Source: DSSB01 sp046346845 (GTDB lineage: Bacteria > UBA10199 > DSSB01). From it: a stretch of 64,000 bases of DNA. The notes beneath the pieces were generated by a model. That model had not been told where the DNA came from. It did no database searches and was given only the letters and a program-made list of their open reading frames with translations. The position numbers were made by a program, and so were the translations under genes. The stretch is from the NCBI GenBank assembly GCA_046346845.1, contig JAXMHH010000002.1, forward strand, positions 434,001 to 498,000, in the 5' to 3' direction. Shown here in pieces: positions 1 through 9,247 of the stretch (its first letter is position 1; the number at the start of each line of letters is the position of its first letter).

Positions 1-1
1 G

Positions 2-2083
2 GTACGGATCGTGGCCGGCTGGGATCGGGACTTGAGCGCCGCCCGCGTCGCCGTGACGAGGGAGACGGATCCGGAGTCGACTGCTGGTGGAACGCCCACG
101 GAACCGGCGAGCGGCGAAGTCGCGAGCGGCGCCCCTGCCGTGTTGCGCGGTTTCGGCGTACAGCCGGAGCAGATGGTGGTCAGCGTCGGCCGCGGCTCCT
201 TGCTCACCACCCGCGGTACGACTCGGGCGACTCGCGCCGCCGCCATGCACGGCGCCGACGCGGCCCTGACGCTGACCTACCTCGCCGAGGACTTCGGCTT
301 GGTTCGCTACGCGGGCCGGGAAGACACCGCGAGCGGGCCCCGAGAGACCTGGGTGCGGGCCGACAGCGGCCGAGCGATTCAGCCGGAAGAGATCGCCCGA
401 GAATTCCGCGACACCCTGCTTTCCCAAAGCGGGATCCGCGAGATCCCTCTGCAGGGTGACGCCCAACGCCTCCCTGTCCGCCACGGGGGCCTGATTCCCG
501 AACCCTTGCGCACCGGCGAACGGCTCTTGGCGAGGATGGGCATGAACGGCGAGGGCTTGAAGGGGACGGCCTTCGAGAACCAGGGGCGTAACCTGCGTTA
601 CGCCTCCGACGCCGGTATCTATGGGCTTTACGCGGCGCTCAGCGCCTTGAGCGCCTTCGGCGGACCCTTGGGCGAACTGTTCCCGTCCAGCCGCTTCGGC
701 TCCGCCCAGGGTTCGGCCTTCCCCGGCCTGGAGCGTTTCGTCCAGATGACGGACGCCGCCCGGAAGGGAAATGACTCGCTGACCTACGTCCTGCAGTCCG
801 CCCTGCCCGAGGACGCCCGCGGCCTGTTCATGAACCTGGTGATGCCGCCCTTCGATTTTTCCGAACTGAAGGACAACCCGCGGGCCCTGGAACGGATCCT
901 GCCGCCGCAGCTGGCGCCGGGTGCCATGCCCAACACCGGCGGGGTCAACCTCGCGATGTCGGCCGCCTGCGCCTCCGCGCTCTATGCTCTCTACGGCGCC
1001 CGCCTCAGCATGCTGCGCACCGGCGTTCCCGGCGAATACCCGATGGACGCGATGATGGTGTTCGGTGTCGACGCGACCTTCTCGCCTTATGACAGCGCCC
1101 CGATCGTCGCCGGCTTCAGCCGCCGCGCCCCGATGACGGTGGACGCGATGATGCGCAAGCTGGTGGAGCAGGGACACTTGGAAGCCTCTGTCTTGGAACG
1201 GTCGCAGGCGGAGCGGGAGGCGCTGTGGAATGAATTGCCCGCAGACCTGCGGCGCCGCGCGATGAGCGAGTCCTCCGCGCCCTTCACCCGCCACGCCCGC
1301 GGCTTGGTCGTCGCGGAGGCGGCCGCGGGGATGCCCTGGGCCAACTTCCGGCGCGCCATCGAGCTGGGCCTCTGGCCCTCCAGCCGCCTCTTGGGCATCC
1401 ACGTCAACAGCGGCGAGGGCGGCGCAGCCAACCTCGCCTCGATGGATCAGGGCGTGGTTACGGCTACAATGGTGGCCTTGGATCAGGCCCGGGCCCATGG
1501 CGGCGCGGTGCCCCAGGTGGTGCAGACCCATGGAACCTCCACCGAGCTCAACAACATCGCGGAGATCCAATCCCTCTACCAGGCCTTCCGCTACCGCGGG
1601 TTGACGCAGCCGATGGCGGTGAGCGCGATCAAGGGATTGGTCGGGCACTCGATGGGCGCCGCTTCCGCGGTGGACCTGGTGATGGGCGTGCAGAGCCTGC
1701 TCGACGGCGAGGCCCCGGGCCTGTTCAATTTCCGGACGGAAGACCTGGACCCGCGTTACGCCGAACGCCTCCCCGAGGCCTTGGCGCAATTGCGCTTCAG
1801 CGAAGCGCCGATCCGGGGCGGGATCGAGAATATCTTGATCACCTCGGAAGGTTTTCTCAGTTCGGACGCGGCGGCGGTCTTGGGACACTTTCCTCAGGAC
1901 GGCGACGCGGCCGTGGAGATGCTGCGCGATTACGGCGTCCCCGAGCATCAACGCCGCGATTGGCGGGTCCGCGCGGAAGAACGCCGCGCCCGCGCCGCGG
2001 AATTAGAAGACGGGCTGCGACGTGGAGAGGCGCCGTATCGGAACTTGCGGGAGCTATTAGATGTCCTGCGGTTTCGTCCTTAA
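2..2083 (+). CDS. Beta-ketoacyl synthase (ketosynthase), 5'-partial
   Basis: A thiolase-fold condensing enzyme of fatty acid or polyketide synthesis, catalysing decarboxylative Claisen condensation on acyl-carrier-bound substrates. Counting from the GTG at 11, the full Cys-His-His set is visible: Cys320 in SAACASALYAL, His507 in THGTS and His546 in GLVGHSMGAAS. The region before the active-site Cys is long, with roughly 160 residues of unassigned sequence, so this may be the last module of a multidomain synthase. The frame is open to the left edge, so the true start may lie outside the window. It ends 80 bp before the first member of the paralogue array on the same strand; whether the two are functionally linked is unknown. 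Ketosynthase assignment is firm, the product is not. Confidence 0.85.
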   Translation, partial: VRIVAGWDRDLSAARVAVTRETDPESTAGGTPTEPASGEVASGAPAVLRGFGVQPEQMVVSVGRGSLLTTRGTTRATRAAAMHGADAALTLTYLAEDFGLVRYAGREDTASGPRETWVRADSGRAIQPEEIAREFRDTLLSQSGIREIPLQGDAQRLPVRHGGLIPEPLRTGERLLARMGMNGEGLKGTAFENQGRNLRYASDAGIYGLYAALSALSAFGGPLGELFPSSRFGSAQGSAFPGLERFVQMTDAARKGNDSLTYVLQSALPEDARGLFMNLVMPPFDFSELKDNPRALERILPPQLAPGAMPNTGGVNLAMSAACASALYALYGARLSMLRTGVPGEYPMDAMMVFGVDATFSPYDSAPIVAGFSRRAPMTVDAMMRKLVEQGHLEASVLERSQAEREALWNELPADLRRRAMSESSAPFTRHARGLVVAEAAAGMPWANFRRAIELGLWPSSRLLGIHVNSGEGGAANLASMDQGVVTATMVALDQARAHGGAVPQVVQTHGTSTELNNIAEIQSLYQAFRYRGLTQPMAVSAIKGLVGHSMGAASAVDLVMGVQSLLDGEAPGLFNFRTEDLDPRYAERLPEALAQLRFSEAPIRGGIENILITSEGFLSSDAAAVLGHFPQDGDAAVEMLRDYGVPEHQRRDWRVRAEERRARAAELEDGLRRGEAPYRNLRELLDVLRFRP

Positions 2084-2163
2084 ACCCAGTCTTTTCCAAG
2101 GCTTAATTTGGAATGGGATTTTGGCAACTTCTCGCTTAGCCGGGCGAGAATCGCCAAAACACC

Positions 2164-4230
2164 ATGGCGGGCACCTTTTTCCCAAAAACCGCGCTGCGCG
2201 GGCCGCAACGGCTCGAGTGGGAGGCGCTGCAAGGCGAATCCGACCCGCAGCTCTACGCCTCGGGGCTGCTGGGCTTCGCTCAACGCCAGGGACAAATGGG
2301 GCAGCTCGAGCTGGCGGCCGAGGTCCTTCGGCACTTGGAAGCGACGGGTCCCGAGCCGCTGCGCGGTCGCGTGCGGCGGGAACTGGAGGCCATGCTAGGG
2401 CAGGGGACCTTCGGCCCCCGGGCGGAATTTTTGCTGCGGAATCTGGCGCAACAGGCCAGCGAGCCCAGCTCCCTTCTGGCCATGGGTGCGGCGGGGACCG
2501 TCTTTCGTATGACGCGGCTCTTGACGCTTTCTCGCCTTTGCCAAGCGGATTCCCTGGGGTGGATGACGTGCCTGCTGGGGGCCGGTCGCCTGGCGACGCT
2601 GGCCGGCTTCGCGGCCGAGGCCCCGGCCTTCGTCCTGGCGGGCCGTTTGGGGGGCGAGGTCCTGGGGCGTCGCCAGGACTGGAGTTTCCGGGCCCTGGCC
2701 GGCGAATTTGCCTCCAGCTACCTGCTCTTGGGGGCCCTCAAATTAGGAACCGGGTTCGGCGCCGGAGTCGCCCGCGCCTTGCCGGATGGGCCCTGGCGCG
2801 GGCTGCTGCGCCAGGGCGGGACCTTGGCCGGCATCGCGCTGGGGCGTCGCTTGGAGGCGTCCTGGGGCCCGCATCCCCAGCCCGGCGGCGCCACCGAGCT
2901 GACCGACTCCCTGGCCCTGCTCCTGCAATTCCAGGTGGCCGCGGGATTGGGTCGAGGGCTGTTCGGAAACAAGCTCCACGCCTGGGAACGCGCCTTCGAC
3001 CTTCAGGCCGCGGCCCTGAACCCCGCTGGGGGCTGGTCCGCCGGTCCCCAAGCGATCCCCGCCGGGGCTGGGGGGGAAGGCCAGGGATTGCCGGGACGAA
3101 GGGTCGAGCCGAGATTCCTCGGGCACTTCATGCAGATGTCGGGAGAGGGGGGAAGTGGCGGGGCCGGAAAAAAGGCCGGCGCGGTGGACTCTCCGGGATG
3201 GAGCGGCCGCCTGGGCTCGGTCCTGGCAAAACTGCCGGAGTGGTTCCGAGGGAATCGATCCCCGCCGGTCCCGGCGGACGAACCTGCCGAAACCGCCCCT
3301 TACCGTCGTCAGCCCTATCATTTTGCCACGCCGGCCGCGGCGCGGGCCCATGGCGAGGGGCTGTGGCAGCTGGTGCTGGACCCCAACCAAGCCCCGGAGC
3401 TGCGCCTGACGGGTTTGGCGGAGGTCGAGGCTTATTACGAAGGACTGCGGCGCGCGGCTTGGGATTATCAGGGGAATCTCCGCCAGGGACTGCAGCGGCT
3501 CCAAGGTTTGATCCGCGACCCCGGGGTTCGCTACCTCGAACCCGAGGGTTGGCCGGAAATCCTGTTGCAGCGGGAGATCCCCCTGCCGAAATCGGTGGCG
3601 GATTTTTATCGCAGCGACCTGCTGATCCGCGGCCGAGCCGCCGAGCTCTTCGCCGACCTGCATCGCCGGCCTCCGGTTTCGACACCCCTCCTCAAAAACG
3701 GCGTGGTCTTCCTCGAATCGGCCGTTCGCCAGCCGGGACTTTCCACCAAGTTTCGCACCTATTGGCGGCCGGATGTCTGGTCCCGCGCCTATTTCGCCGC
3801 CGAGGCCCAGGCCCGGCAGGCCCTGTTTCGAGCCTACGCCCGATTGTTGCCGCAGCTGCCAGTGGGGAGCGTGGAGGCGGTGCAGGGATTTCGACTGCTC
3901 ACCGAGGAGCCGCTCCTGGCGATGGCGCGCGGCGAGGGGCCCTTGCCGGATTACCTCAGCGACCCGGCTTGGGTCGTGGAGCTGCTCAGCGCCCAAGCGG
4001 AATTGCTGCGCCTGCTTCCGCTCCGCCACCCCGAGGTGCAGCGGGCGGATCGCATTTTGAGCCCCTTGCTGCAGAGCCTGGGAGAGCGGGCCCAGGAGGG
4101 TGATCCGGCGGCGATCGAGGCCCTGGGGCGTTTTGCGGTCTCGGACGGCAGCGCGGTGGCCCTCTTGCAGGATTTGGCGGAGCGGGGCAACCCCATCGCC
4201 CGAAACCTGCTTGCGAAGGGGCGACCCTGA
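2164..4230 (+). CDS. Array paralogue 1: shared N-module plus HEAT-like C-domain
   Basis: First of seven tandem paralogues; function unknown. 688 residues without a signal peptide. Residues about 20-75 are TPR-like (ESDPQLYASGLLGFAQRQ), then from FLLRNLAQQASEPSSLLAMG (about 90) come five Gly/Ala-rich hydrophobic blocks ending near SLALLLQFQVAAGLG (about 250-265). A Met/Ser/Gly motif (HFMQMSGEGGSGG, about 320) marks the junction to a low-complexity linker. Residues about 380-685 form an alpha-helical, HEAT-like domain that recognisably matches the C-domain of paralogue 3 (YRSDLLIRGRAAEL here, YGYDCLLRSQAAEL there). ATG start chosen because it directly precedes the conserved module; no strong ribosome site is visible. 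A second frame is open over most of the gene but shows no family resemblance. The module may be membrane-associated or a compact helical bundle; I cannot decide. Confidence 0.75.
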   Translation: MAGTFFPKTALRGPQRLEWEALQGESDPQLYASGLLGFAQRQGQMGQLELAAEVLRHLEATGPEPLRGRVRRELEAMLGQGTFGPRAEFLLRNLAQQASEPSSLLAMGAAGTVFRMTRLLTLSRLCQADSLGWMTCLLGAGRLATLAGFAAEAPAFVLAGRLGGEVLGRRQDWSFRALAGEFASSYLLLGALKLGTGFGAGVARALPDGPWRGLLRQGGTLAGIALGRRLEASWGPHPQPGGATELTDSLALLLQFQVAAGLGRGLFGNKLHAWERAFDLQAAALNPAGGWSAGPQAIPAGAGGEGQGLPGRRVEPRFLGHFMQMSGEGGSGGAGKKAGAVDSPGWSGRLGSVLAKLPEWFRGNRSPPVPADEPAETAPYRRQPYHFATPAAARAHGEGLWQLVLDPNQAPELRLTGLAEVEAYYEGLRRAAWDYQGNLRQGLQRLQGLIRDPGVRYLEPEGWPEILLQREIPLPKSVADFYRSDLLIRGRAAELFADLHRRPPVSTPLLKNGVVFLESAVRQPGLSTKFRTYWRPDVWSRAYFAAEAQARQALFRAYARLLPQLPVGSVEAVQGFRLLTEEPLLAMARGEGPLPDYLSDPAWVVELLSAQAELLRLLPLRHPEVQRADRILSPLLQSLGERAQEGDPAAIEALGRFAVSDGSAVALLQDLAERGNPIARNLLAKGRP

Positions 4231-4271
4231 AGGCTAGGGAGCGGATTATTCGAATAAGATAGGGATCACTC

Positions 4272-7079
4272 ATGGAAATTTCGGCTCAAGGTTGGCCGCT
4301 CCCGCTGCGCCAGGAATGGGACTCGCTGGCGCGCGAGTCGGACCCCGACCTCTACGCGGAGGGGCTGCTGGATTTCGCCCGCCGCCAGGAGCGGGCCGGG
4401 CGCCTGGAGCTCGCCGTGGAGCTCTACCGCCGCCTGGCCGACGCGCCCGACCTGGCCCCCGCCCTGCGGCAGCGCGCCCGCCAGGGCCTGGATGCCATCC
4501 TGGGTCGGGGTGACTTCGGTCCCCGAGCGGAGTTCTTGCTGCGAACCTTGGCCCAGCAGGCCAGCGAGCCCAGCGCCCTCCTCGCGATGGGTGCCGCCGG
4601 TGCGGCCTTTCGCCTGACGCGCCTGGCGGCGCTCTCCCGCTTGGCGGCGTCCCCGCGTCCTTGGTGCTTGGCACGGCTGGTCGGCGCGGGGCGGCTGGCC
4701 TCGATCGCGGGTTTTGCGGTGGAGGCGCCGACCTTCACCCTGGTCGGCCGCCTGGGGCACGAGGCCTTGGGGCGCGAGCAGGATTGGAGCGCCCGGGGCT
4801 TTGGCCGCGATTTGGCCTCGAGCTACCTCACCCTCGGTGGGCTGAGGTTGGTCGGGGGTCTGGCGACGCGGTGGGGCCGAGGCCAGGCTCCGGTCTTGCG
4901 CGGCCTCCTGCAAGAGGGCGGGATGCTCAGCGGCATCCTCCTCGGTCATCGCCTGGAGGAGTGGGCGGGTCTGCGGGAACGCCCCAGCGGGGCGACCACC
5001 CTGGTGGATTCCTTGGCCCTGCTGCTGCAGTTCCACGTGGCCGGAGGCCTGAGCCGCGCCGCCTTCGGGCCGCGCTGGGCCGCTTGGGAGCGGGGGCTCG
5101 ACCTGCAAGGCGAGGCCCTGGGGCAGACACTGGAAGCCCCGCGGCGCCTCGCGGCCGCGCCAGCGCCGGCGGGTGCGGCCAGGATCGAGCTTCCCACCGT
5201 GTTCATGACCCAGGGAGGAAACGAGGGGGGCAACGGGAACCACGAGGGGCGGGGCGGGCGCCCGCGCAGCAATCGGCCGACCTTGGCGGGAATGGCCCCG
5301 GGGCCCAAGTCCAGCGCCCCCACCGCCCCGCCGGCGCCGCCCTATGCCGAGGAGTCGCCGTTTCCATTGGCCGACTTGGCGCCGGGCACCCGCCTGGTCC
5401 GCGCCGGCAGCACCCTGTCGGCCTCTACCAATACCATGGCGCATCTCCTCGAGGCCCTGGAGATCTACTTCCGGCATTACCGCGATCCGGTGGTCCTGCG
5501 GGTCGATGGCCGGGTGAGCCTGGACGTTCGTCAACTTGGGGTATTGCGGGTTGAGCTGCATCGCCTGTTTCGGGAGCACGGGGTCCCCGAGGGGACTCGG
5601 GTTTCCCTCCTCTTGCCGGCCGAGCAGGAGGTTTGGCATTTCCAAAAAGGGGGCCTGACCTTTGAGGCGAGGCGGGAGTCGTTGGTTGCCGCCGACCGCA
5701 AGTCGACCTTGCCCGCGCCACCGCCGGCCATCCCCACGCCGCCGCCTCGGCCCAGCGCCTCCATCCCCACCCCGGTCCCCTTTCGCGCGGACAGCCTGGT
5801 GGTGGAGGACTTCGAGGGCGTGAAACAGGCCTTTCGTCGCCTGATGGCGGGGCTGGATACGGAAGTCCTGCTCAGCCCCGCGGTTCGCCTCAACCGGGGC
5901 CGCGTCGAGGAAAAGGGCCTGCAGGCCCTGGCCGACATCTTGAGCGAGCACCCCCTGCCGGAGGGCCGGAAGATCTCCGTCTTTTGGGTAGAGGGCGGGG
6001 GAGGGACTTTGAGCTTCCAGCGCCAGGGGGAGCTCGTCCGCGCGGATTGGAAGGCCTATAAGATTCCGCCGGAGACCTATTGGTTGGTGCCGGTGGCCTC
6101 CCGCCTGGGACAGATGCAGGTCTATCGCGCCTCGGCGCTGCCGAGCTATCCCGGGGAGGGATACCGCGGCTACGAGGTCGCGATGGAGGCGGAGACCAAG
6201 GCCTTGTTTTCGCGCCTCGCCCACCCGGGGGTTTGGGAGCAATGGGTGGGACGGGAAGAGGGAGCGGCCCGCCGGGGGGAAGGCTGGGCCCGACTCGCCT
6301 CGCATTGGCTCAAGGAGAACGCGAGTCCAGGGAAGACCCTGAGCCCCGCAGCCCAGGAGACTTTCTTAAGCCTCCACCGCATGCTGGAGCGCTCCCAGGC
6401 CTACCTCGACTTGGGGGCCTTGCAGCGCTTCCGTGATCGGCTCGGCGCGGCCAAGCTGCGGGAATACGATGAGCAGGTCGCGCGCTTCAACCGAGGCCGC
6501 CTCACGGCGGGTCTCGAGCAATTGATCCCGCTCGGCGAATTCGGTTCGCGGCAGCTCGGGGATTATGTGGTCCCGCTCAGCGATCACCTGCGGGCGGTAT
6601 TCTGCGAACAGCTCTTCAAGAGCCGCGGCGGGTCGCGGATTCCGCTCGAAAACAACGCCCTGCTGCGCGATCCGCTTCGGCTCGGCGCTTTGTTTCGCGA
6701 GACCCTGCGCGTCCGCGCCCTGCCCCTCTTGGCCATCCACAAGATGATCCAGCTCCAGGGCCTGGGCGAGACACCCGGCAGCCTGCTCACCCGCAGGCGC
6801 GAGGAGCTTGGCGATCACAGTCGGAAGCTGAGGGACGATTTCGAATTCTTTCTCGCCGAATGGCCGGAGTTTGGCCGAATCCTGAGGGGTGGTGCCGGGT
6901 CCTTCCATCGCACCCTGCTCGCCGAGGTCTTCGAGGGGCCGCAATCGGTCCGCGATCTCTACCAGCAGGTCCTGAAGGTGCTGACGGCCTTGCCGCCGGC
7001 GGAGCGGCGCTCCCGGCTCCTCGACACCCTGCCCGAGTGGGCGGAGCTGGGCAACGCCCTGCGCGGGTCTCGGCCCTAG
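4272..7079 (+). CDS. Array paralogue 2: shared N-module, two alpha/beta modules, helical C-domain
   Basis: 935 residues, function unknown. The N-module spans about residues 10-285 and is close to the family consensus (FLLRTLAQQASEPSALLAMG; GILLGHRLEEWAGLRERP). The junction motif is VFMTQGGNEGG (about 310), followed by a Pro/Gly linker. Two similar alpha/beta modules follow (about 388-465 and 511-593), each with an amphipathic helix, a strand ending in D/N-G/R-R and a late FQK/FQR strand; they loosely recall the HPr-type fold but lack a recognisable phospho-His motif. The last 310 residues are helical and unassigned. The ATG follows an AGGGA ribosome site at good spacing, 41 bp after paralogue 1, so co-transcription is likely. 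Confidence 0.75.
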   Translation: MEISAQGWPLPLRQEWDSLARESDPDLYAEGLLDFARRQERAGRLELAVELYRRLADAPDLAPALRQRARQGLDAILGRGDFGPRAEFLLRTLAQQASEPSALLAMGAAGAAFRLTRLAALSRLAASPRPWCLARLVGAGRLASIAGFAVEAPTFTLVGRLGHEALGREQDWSARGFGRDLASSYLTLGGLRLVGGLATRWGRGQAPVLRGLLQEGGMLSGILLGHRLEEWAGLRERPSGATTLVDSLALLLQFHVAGGLSRAAFGPRWAAWERGLDLQGEALGQTLEAPRRLAAAPAPAGAARIELPTVFMTQGGNEGGNGNHEGRGGRPRSNRPTLAGMAPGPKSSAPTAPPAPPYAEESPFPLADLAPGTRLVRAGSTLSASTNTMAHLLEALEIYFRHYRDPVVLRVDGRVSLDVRQLGVLRVELHRLFREHGVPEGTRVSLLLPAEQEVWHFQKGGLTFEARRESLVAADRKSTLPAPPPAIPTPPPRPSASIPTPVPFRADSLVVEDFEGVKQAFRRLMAGLDTEVLLSPAVRLNRGRVEEKGLQALADILSEHPLPEGRKISVFWVEGGGGTLSFQRQGELVRADWKAYKIPPETYWLVPVASRLGQMQVYRASALPSYPGEGYRGYEVAMEAETKALFSRLAHPGVWEQWVGREEGAARRGEGWARLASHWLKENASPGKTLSPAAQETFLSLHRMLERSQAYLDLGALQRFRDRLGAAKLREYDEQVARFNRGRLTAGLEQLIPLGEFGSRQLGDYVVPLSDHLRAVFCEQLFKSRGGSRIPLENNALLRDPLRLGALFRETLRVRALPLLAIHKMIQLQGLGETPGSLLTRRREELGDHSRKLRDDFEFFLAEWPEFGRILRGGAGSFHRTLLAEVFEGPQSVRDLYQQVLKVLTALPPAERRSRLLDTLPEWAELGNALRGSRP

Positions 7080-7148
7080 GACAACTGTCCGAGGAAATCC
7101 TCGATAAAGGCAAAATAGTTCAGGGCTCGGGAGAAATTGGGGCACGGA

Positions 7149-9191
7149 ATGGCCACGGAGCTGGCTGCGCTGCGACCCGCCTTGCAGCGGGAATACCAGG
7201 CCATCGCGGCGGAATCCGATCGTCAACTCAAGACAGAAGCGCTGCAGGGTTTTGCGCGCCGTTTGGAGGCCGAAGGGAGTTTTTCGGCCGCCGCGGAGCT
7301 CTATGCCCGCTTGGCCGCTGAGGCCCAATCGCCCGAAGCCAGCCGCCTTGCCCGGGATGGCCTCGACCGGCTCCGGGGCCGGGGGGGCTTTGGCTCCCGT
7401 CTCGAGCTGCAATTCCAACCCTGGATTCGCCAGGCCGCCGACCCGCGGCTGATCGCGCCGATGCTGGTGGGGGCCTTGGCCTTTCAGTTGGGGCGCGCCG
7501 TGGTCCTGGGCCGCCTCAGTTCGCTCGCGGAGGCCTCCTGGCTGACCCGCGGCGCGGGCGCCCGAGCCGCAGCCGGGCTGGCGGGCTTCGCGGCGGAGGT
7601 CCCGAGCTTTGTGGCCGCCCAGCGGGCCCTGATGCCGGAACCGGCGGAGCTCGCCACTGATCTGCGGAACGCCGCCCTTGCCTTGGGGGCCATGAAGTTG
7701 TTCGCCGCCACGGGAAGGTGGAGTGTGCAGTCTTTTCCAGGCTTGCAGGGTAGGATGGCGACGGCCCATCTGGCGGGAATAAATCGCCTTAGCCACGTCG
7801 TGATCCCCGAGGTCGGAGCCCTCCTGGGACTGATGGCCACGCATCGCCTGGAGACGACCTTTGGCTGGCGGCCCGCCGTCGATCCGGGCATGGATTTCGC
7901 CGACAGCTTGCTAACCTTGTTCAGCCTGAGGATGGGGGAGGGCTTGGGCCGGCTGGCGCTGGGACCGGGCTTCGCCGCCTTTCGCGCCGAGCTGGGCCTT
8001 CGGGGGGAATTCGCGGCGTCGGGGAGGGCGAGCGGCGGCTATTCCTCCCTTGGGCAGCCGGCGTGGGCCGGGACGAATGCCCCGACCAGGACCTTGGGTG
8101 TCTTGGCGGAAAGGCCGACCTTACTGATGATGTCAGGCCGGGACGACGGAACGGGGAGACGAGGTCCCCTCCAGAATAGCGCCGCGGGAACTCCTTACCG
8201 GGAAGGGGGAGGTTCTCCAGCTCCGGAGAATGCGATCCAGGTGGCCAAGGAATTGCGGCAGGCGATTCGGGATGGGGATATTCCTCCCGCCGAGCGTTTG
8301 CAGTACCTGGAGACCCTCGCCAGGATTCTCCCAAACTTCGGGACGGGGGAGGCGGCGGTAGCCGGCTTGAAGGACTTGGAGAGGATCCTGCGGAAACCGA
8401 AGGTGAGTTACGAGCTGCCGCGCCAGGTCCCCTCGCAGGTCACCCCCTATTACGGCTACGATTGTTTACTGCGAAGCCAGGCCGCCGAATTATCCCTCAA
8501 GGTTTTAGCGAATTTTCCGAGGGGCGCCCGGGAGCGGGAGCGGTTCGCGGCCGCCTTGCGAGAGACGATTCTCGAACCCCAGATTCCGACCCGGTTCCTG
8601 GCCCCGTCCAAAAACCCGGAATGGGGGCGCTACTATGCCGAGGCCGAATCCCATCTGCGCCGGACCTTGTTCCCGTATTATCCGCAGGCCCTCCGGGACT
8701 TGCCGACGGAGGCCTACGAAGTGGCGGAGGGCCTGAAGTTTTTGAGCTCTCCCGCCGTGAGCGGGCTCTATGAGGACCCCGCGGATCCCAGGGCCGCGCA
8801 GAGCGCCCAAGAGGCGGCGCTGGCCTATGCGGCCCTGCTCGCGGCCTCTTCTCCCTATCAGCGCAACTTTCGCGCCGCGGAACTAGCGGCCTTGAGCCCC
8901 TTGCTGGCATCGCTCGCCGGGCCTGCCGCGGCGGGGGATGAAGCGGCCCTGCGGGCCCTGGCCGAGGCAGGGCCGGGCGATCCGCGCGCGATCGAACTCC
9001 TCACCCGCCTCCGGCTGGAGGCACGCGATCCCCACCGCAAAGAAACGATCCACCAAATCATGGCAGCGGCCCAGGAGCTCCAGGAAATCCGCCATCAGGA
9101 AATCGTGGAGAAGTACCTCGCCCGTGATCCGCAAAAGCGGGGCCTGCTTTACTGGCTTGAAAAATTGATCCGAATTCGGGGTTACGATTAG
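7149..9191 (+). CDS. Array paralogue 3: divergent N-module plus HEAT-like C-domain
   Basis: 680 residues, function unknown. It has the most diverged N-module of the tandem set: the TPR-like opening (ESDRQLKTEALQGFARRLEA) and the hydrophobic blocks (PMLVGALAFQLGRAVVLGRL, GLAGFAAEVPSFVAAQRAL) keep the layout while losing the RNLAQQASEP signature. The junction motif is LLMMSGRDDGTG (about 325). The C-domain (about 360-620) matches that of paralogue 1, so these two alternate with unrelated C-domains in the array. The start is uncertain: a TTG at 7137 is in frame, but the ATG at 7149 has a GGGG stretch six bases upstream. It ends just before a hairpin and a convergent gene pair, so it probably closes the first transcription unit of the array. 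Confidence 0.72.
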   Translation: MATELAALRPALQREYQAIAAESDRQLKTEALQGFARRLEAEGSFSAAAELYARLAAEAQSPEASRLARDGLDRLRGRGGFGSRLELQFQPWIRQAADPRLIAPMLVGALAFQLGRAVVLGRLSSLAEASWLTRGAGARAAAGLAGFAAEVPSFVAAQRALMPEPAELATDLRNAALALGAMKLFAATGRWSVQSFPGLQGRMATAHLAGINRLSHVVIPEVGALLGLMATHRLETTFGWRPAVDPGMDFADSLLTLFSLRMGEGLGRLALGPGFAAFRAELGLRGEFAASGRASGGYSSLGQPAWAGTNAPTRTLGVLAERPTLLMMSGRDDGTGRRGPLQNSAAGTPYREGGGSPAPENAIQVAKELRQAIRDGDIPPAERLQYLETLARILPNFGTGEAAVAGLKDLERILRKPKVSYELPRQVPSQVTPYYGYDCLLRSQAAELSLKVLANFPRGARERERFAAALRETILEPQIPTRFLAPSKNPEWGRYYAEAESHLRRTLFPYYPQALRDLPTEAYEVAEGLKFLSSPAVSGLYEDPADPRAAQSAQEAALAYAALLAASSPYQRNFRAAELAALSPLLASLAGPAAAGDEAALRALAEAGPGDPRAIELLTRLRLEARDPHRKETIHQIMAAAQELQEIRHQEIVEKYLARDPQKRGLLYWLEKLIRIRGYD

Positions 9192-9197
9192 GAAGCG

Positions 9198-9220
9198 GTT
9201 GAAAAGCGGTATTTTTCAAC
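9198..9220. terminator. Hairpin between convergent genes
   Basis: GTTGAAAA and TTTTCAAC form a perfect 8-bp stem around a 7-base loop, 6 bp after the stop of paralogue 3 and 27 bp before the end of the convergent DUF4126 gene. It has A- and T-rich arms but no separate long T-run, so a bidirectional terminator is likely but not certain. Confidence 0.45.
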
Positions 9221-9247
9221 AGTCGGTTAGCGCCGGCCACGAACCCA

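Noticed and set aside
2061..4103. 680-codon plus-strand frame overlapping paralogue 1
   Set aside because: It is Pro/Arg/Gly-rich low-complexity sequence; the 2164-4230 frame carries the conserved N-module and matches the paralogues.
4266..6305. 679-codon open frame on the minus strand opposite paralogue 2
   Set aside because: High GC leaves long open frames opposite real genes. The translation is Gln/Gly/Arg-rich, without motifs, and the plus strand has clear family conservation. The same applies to 2743-4029, 6366-7844, 13955-15634 and 18738-20090.
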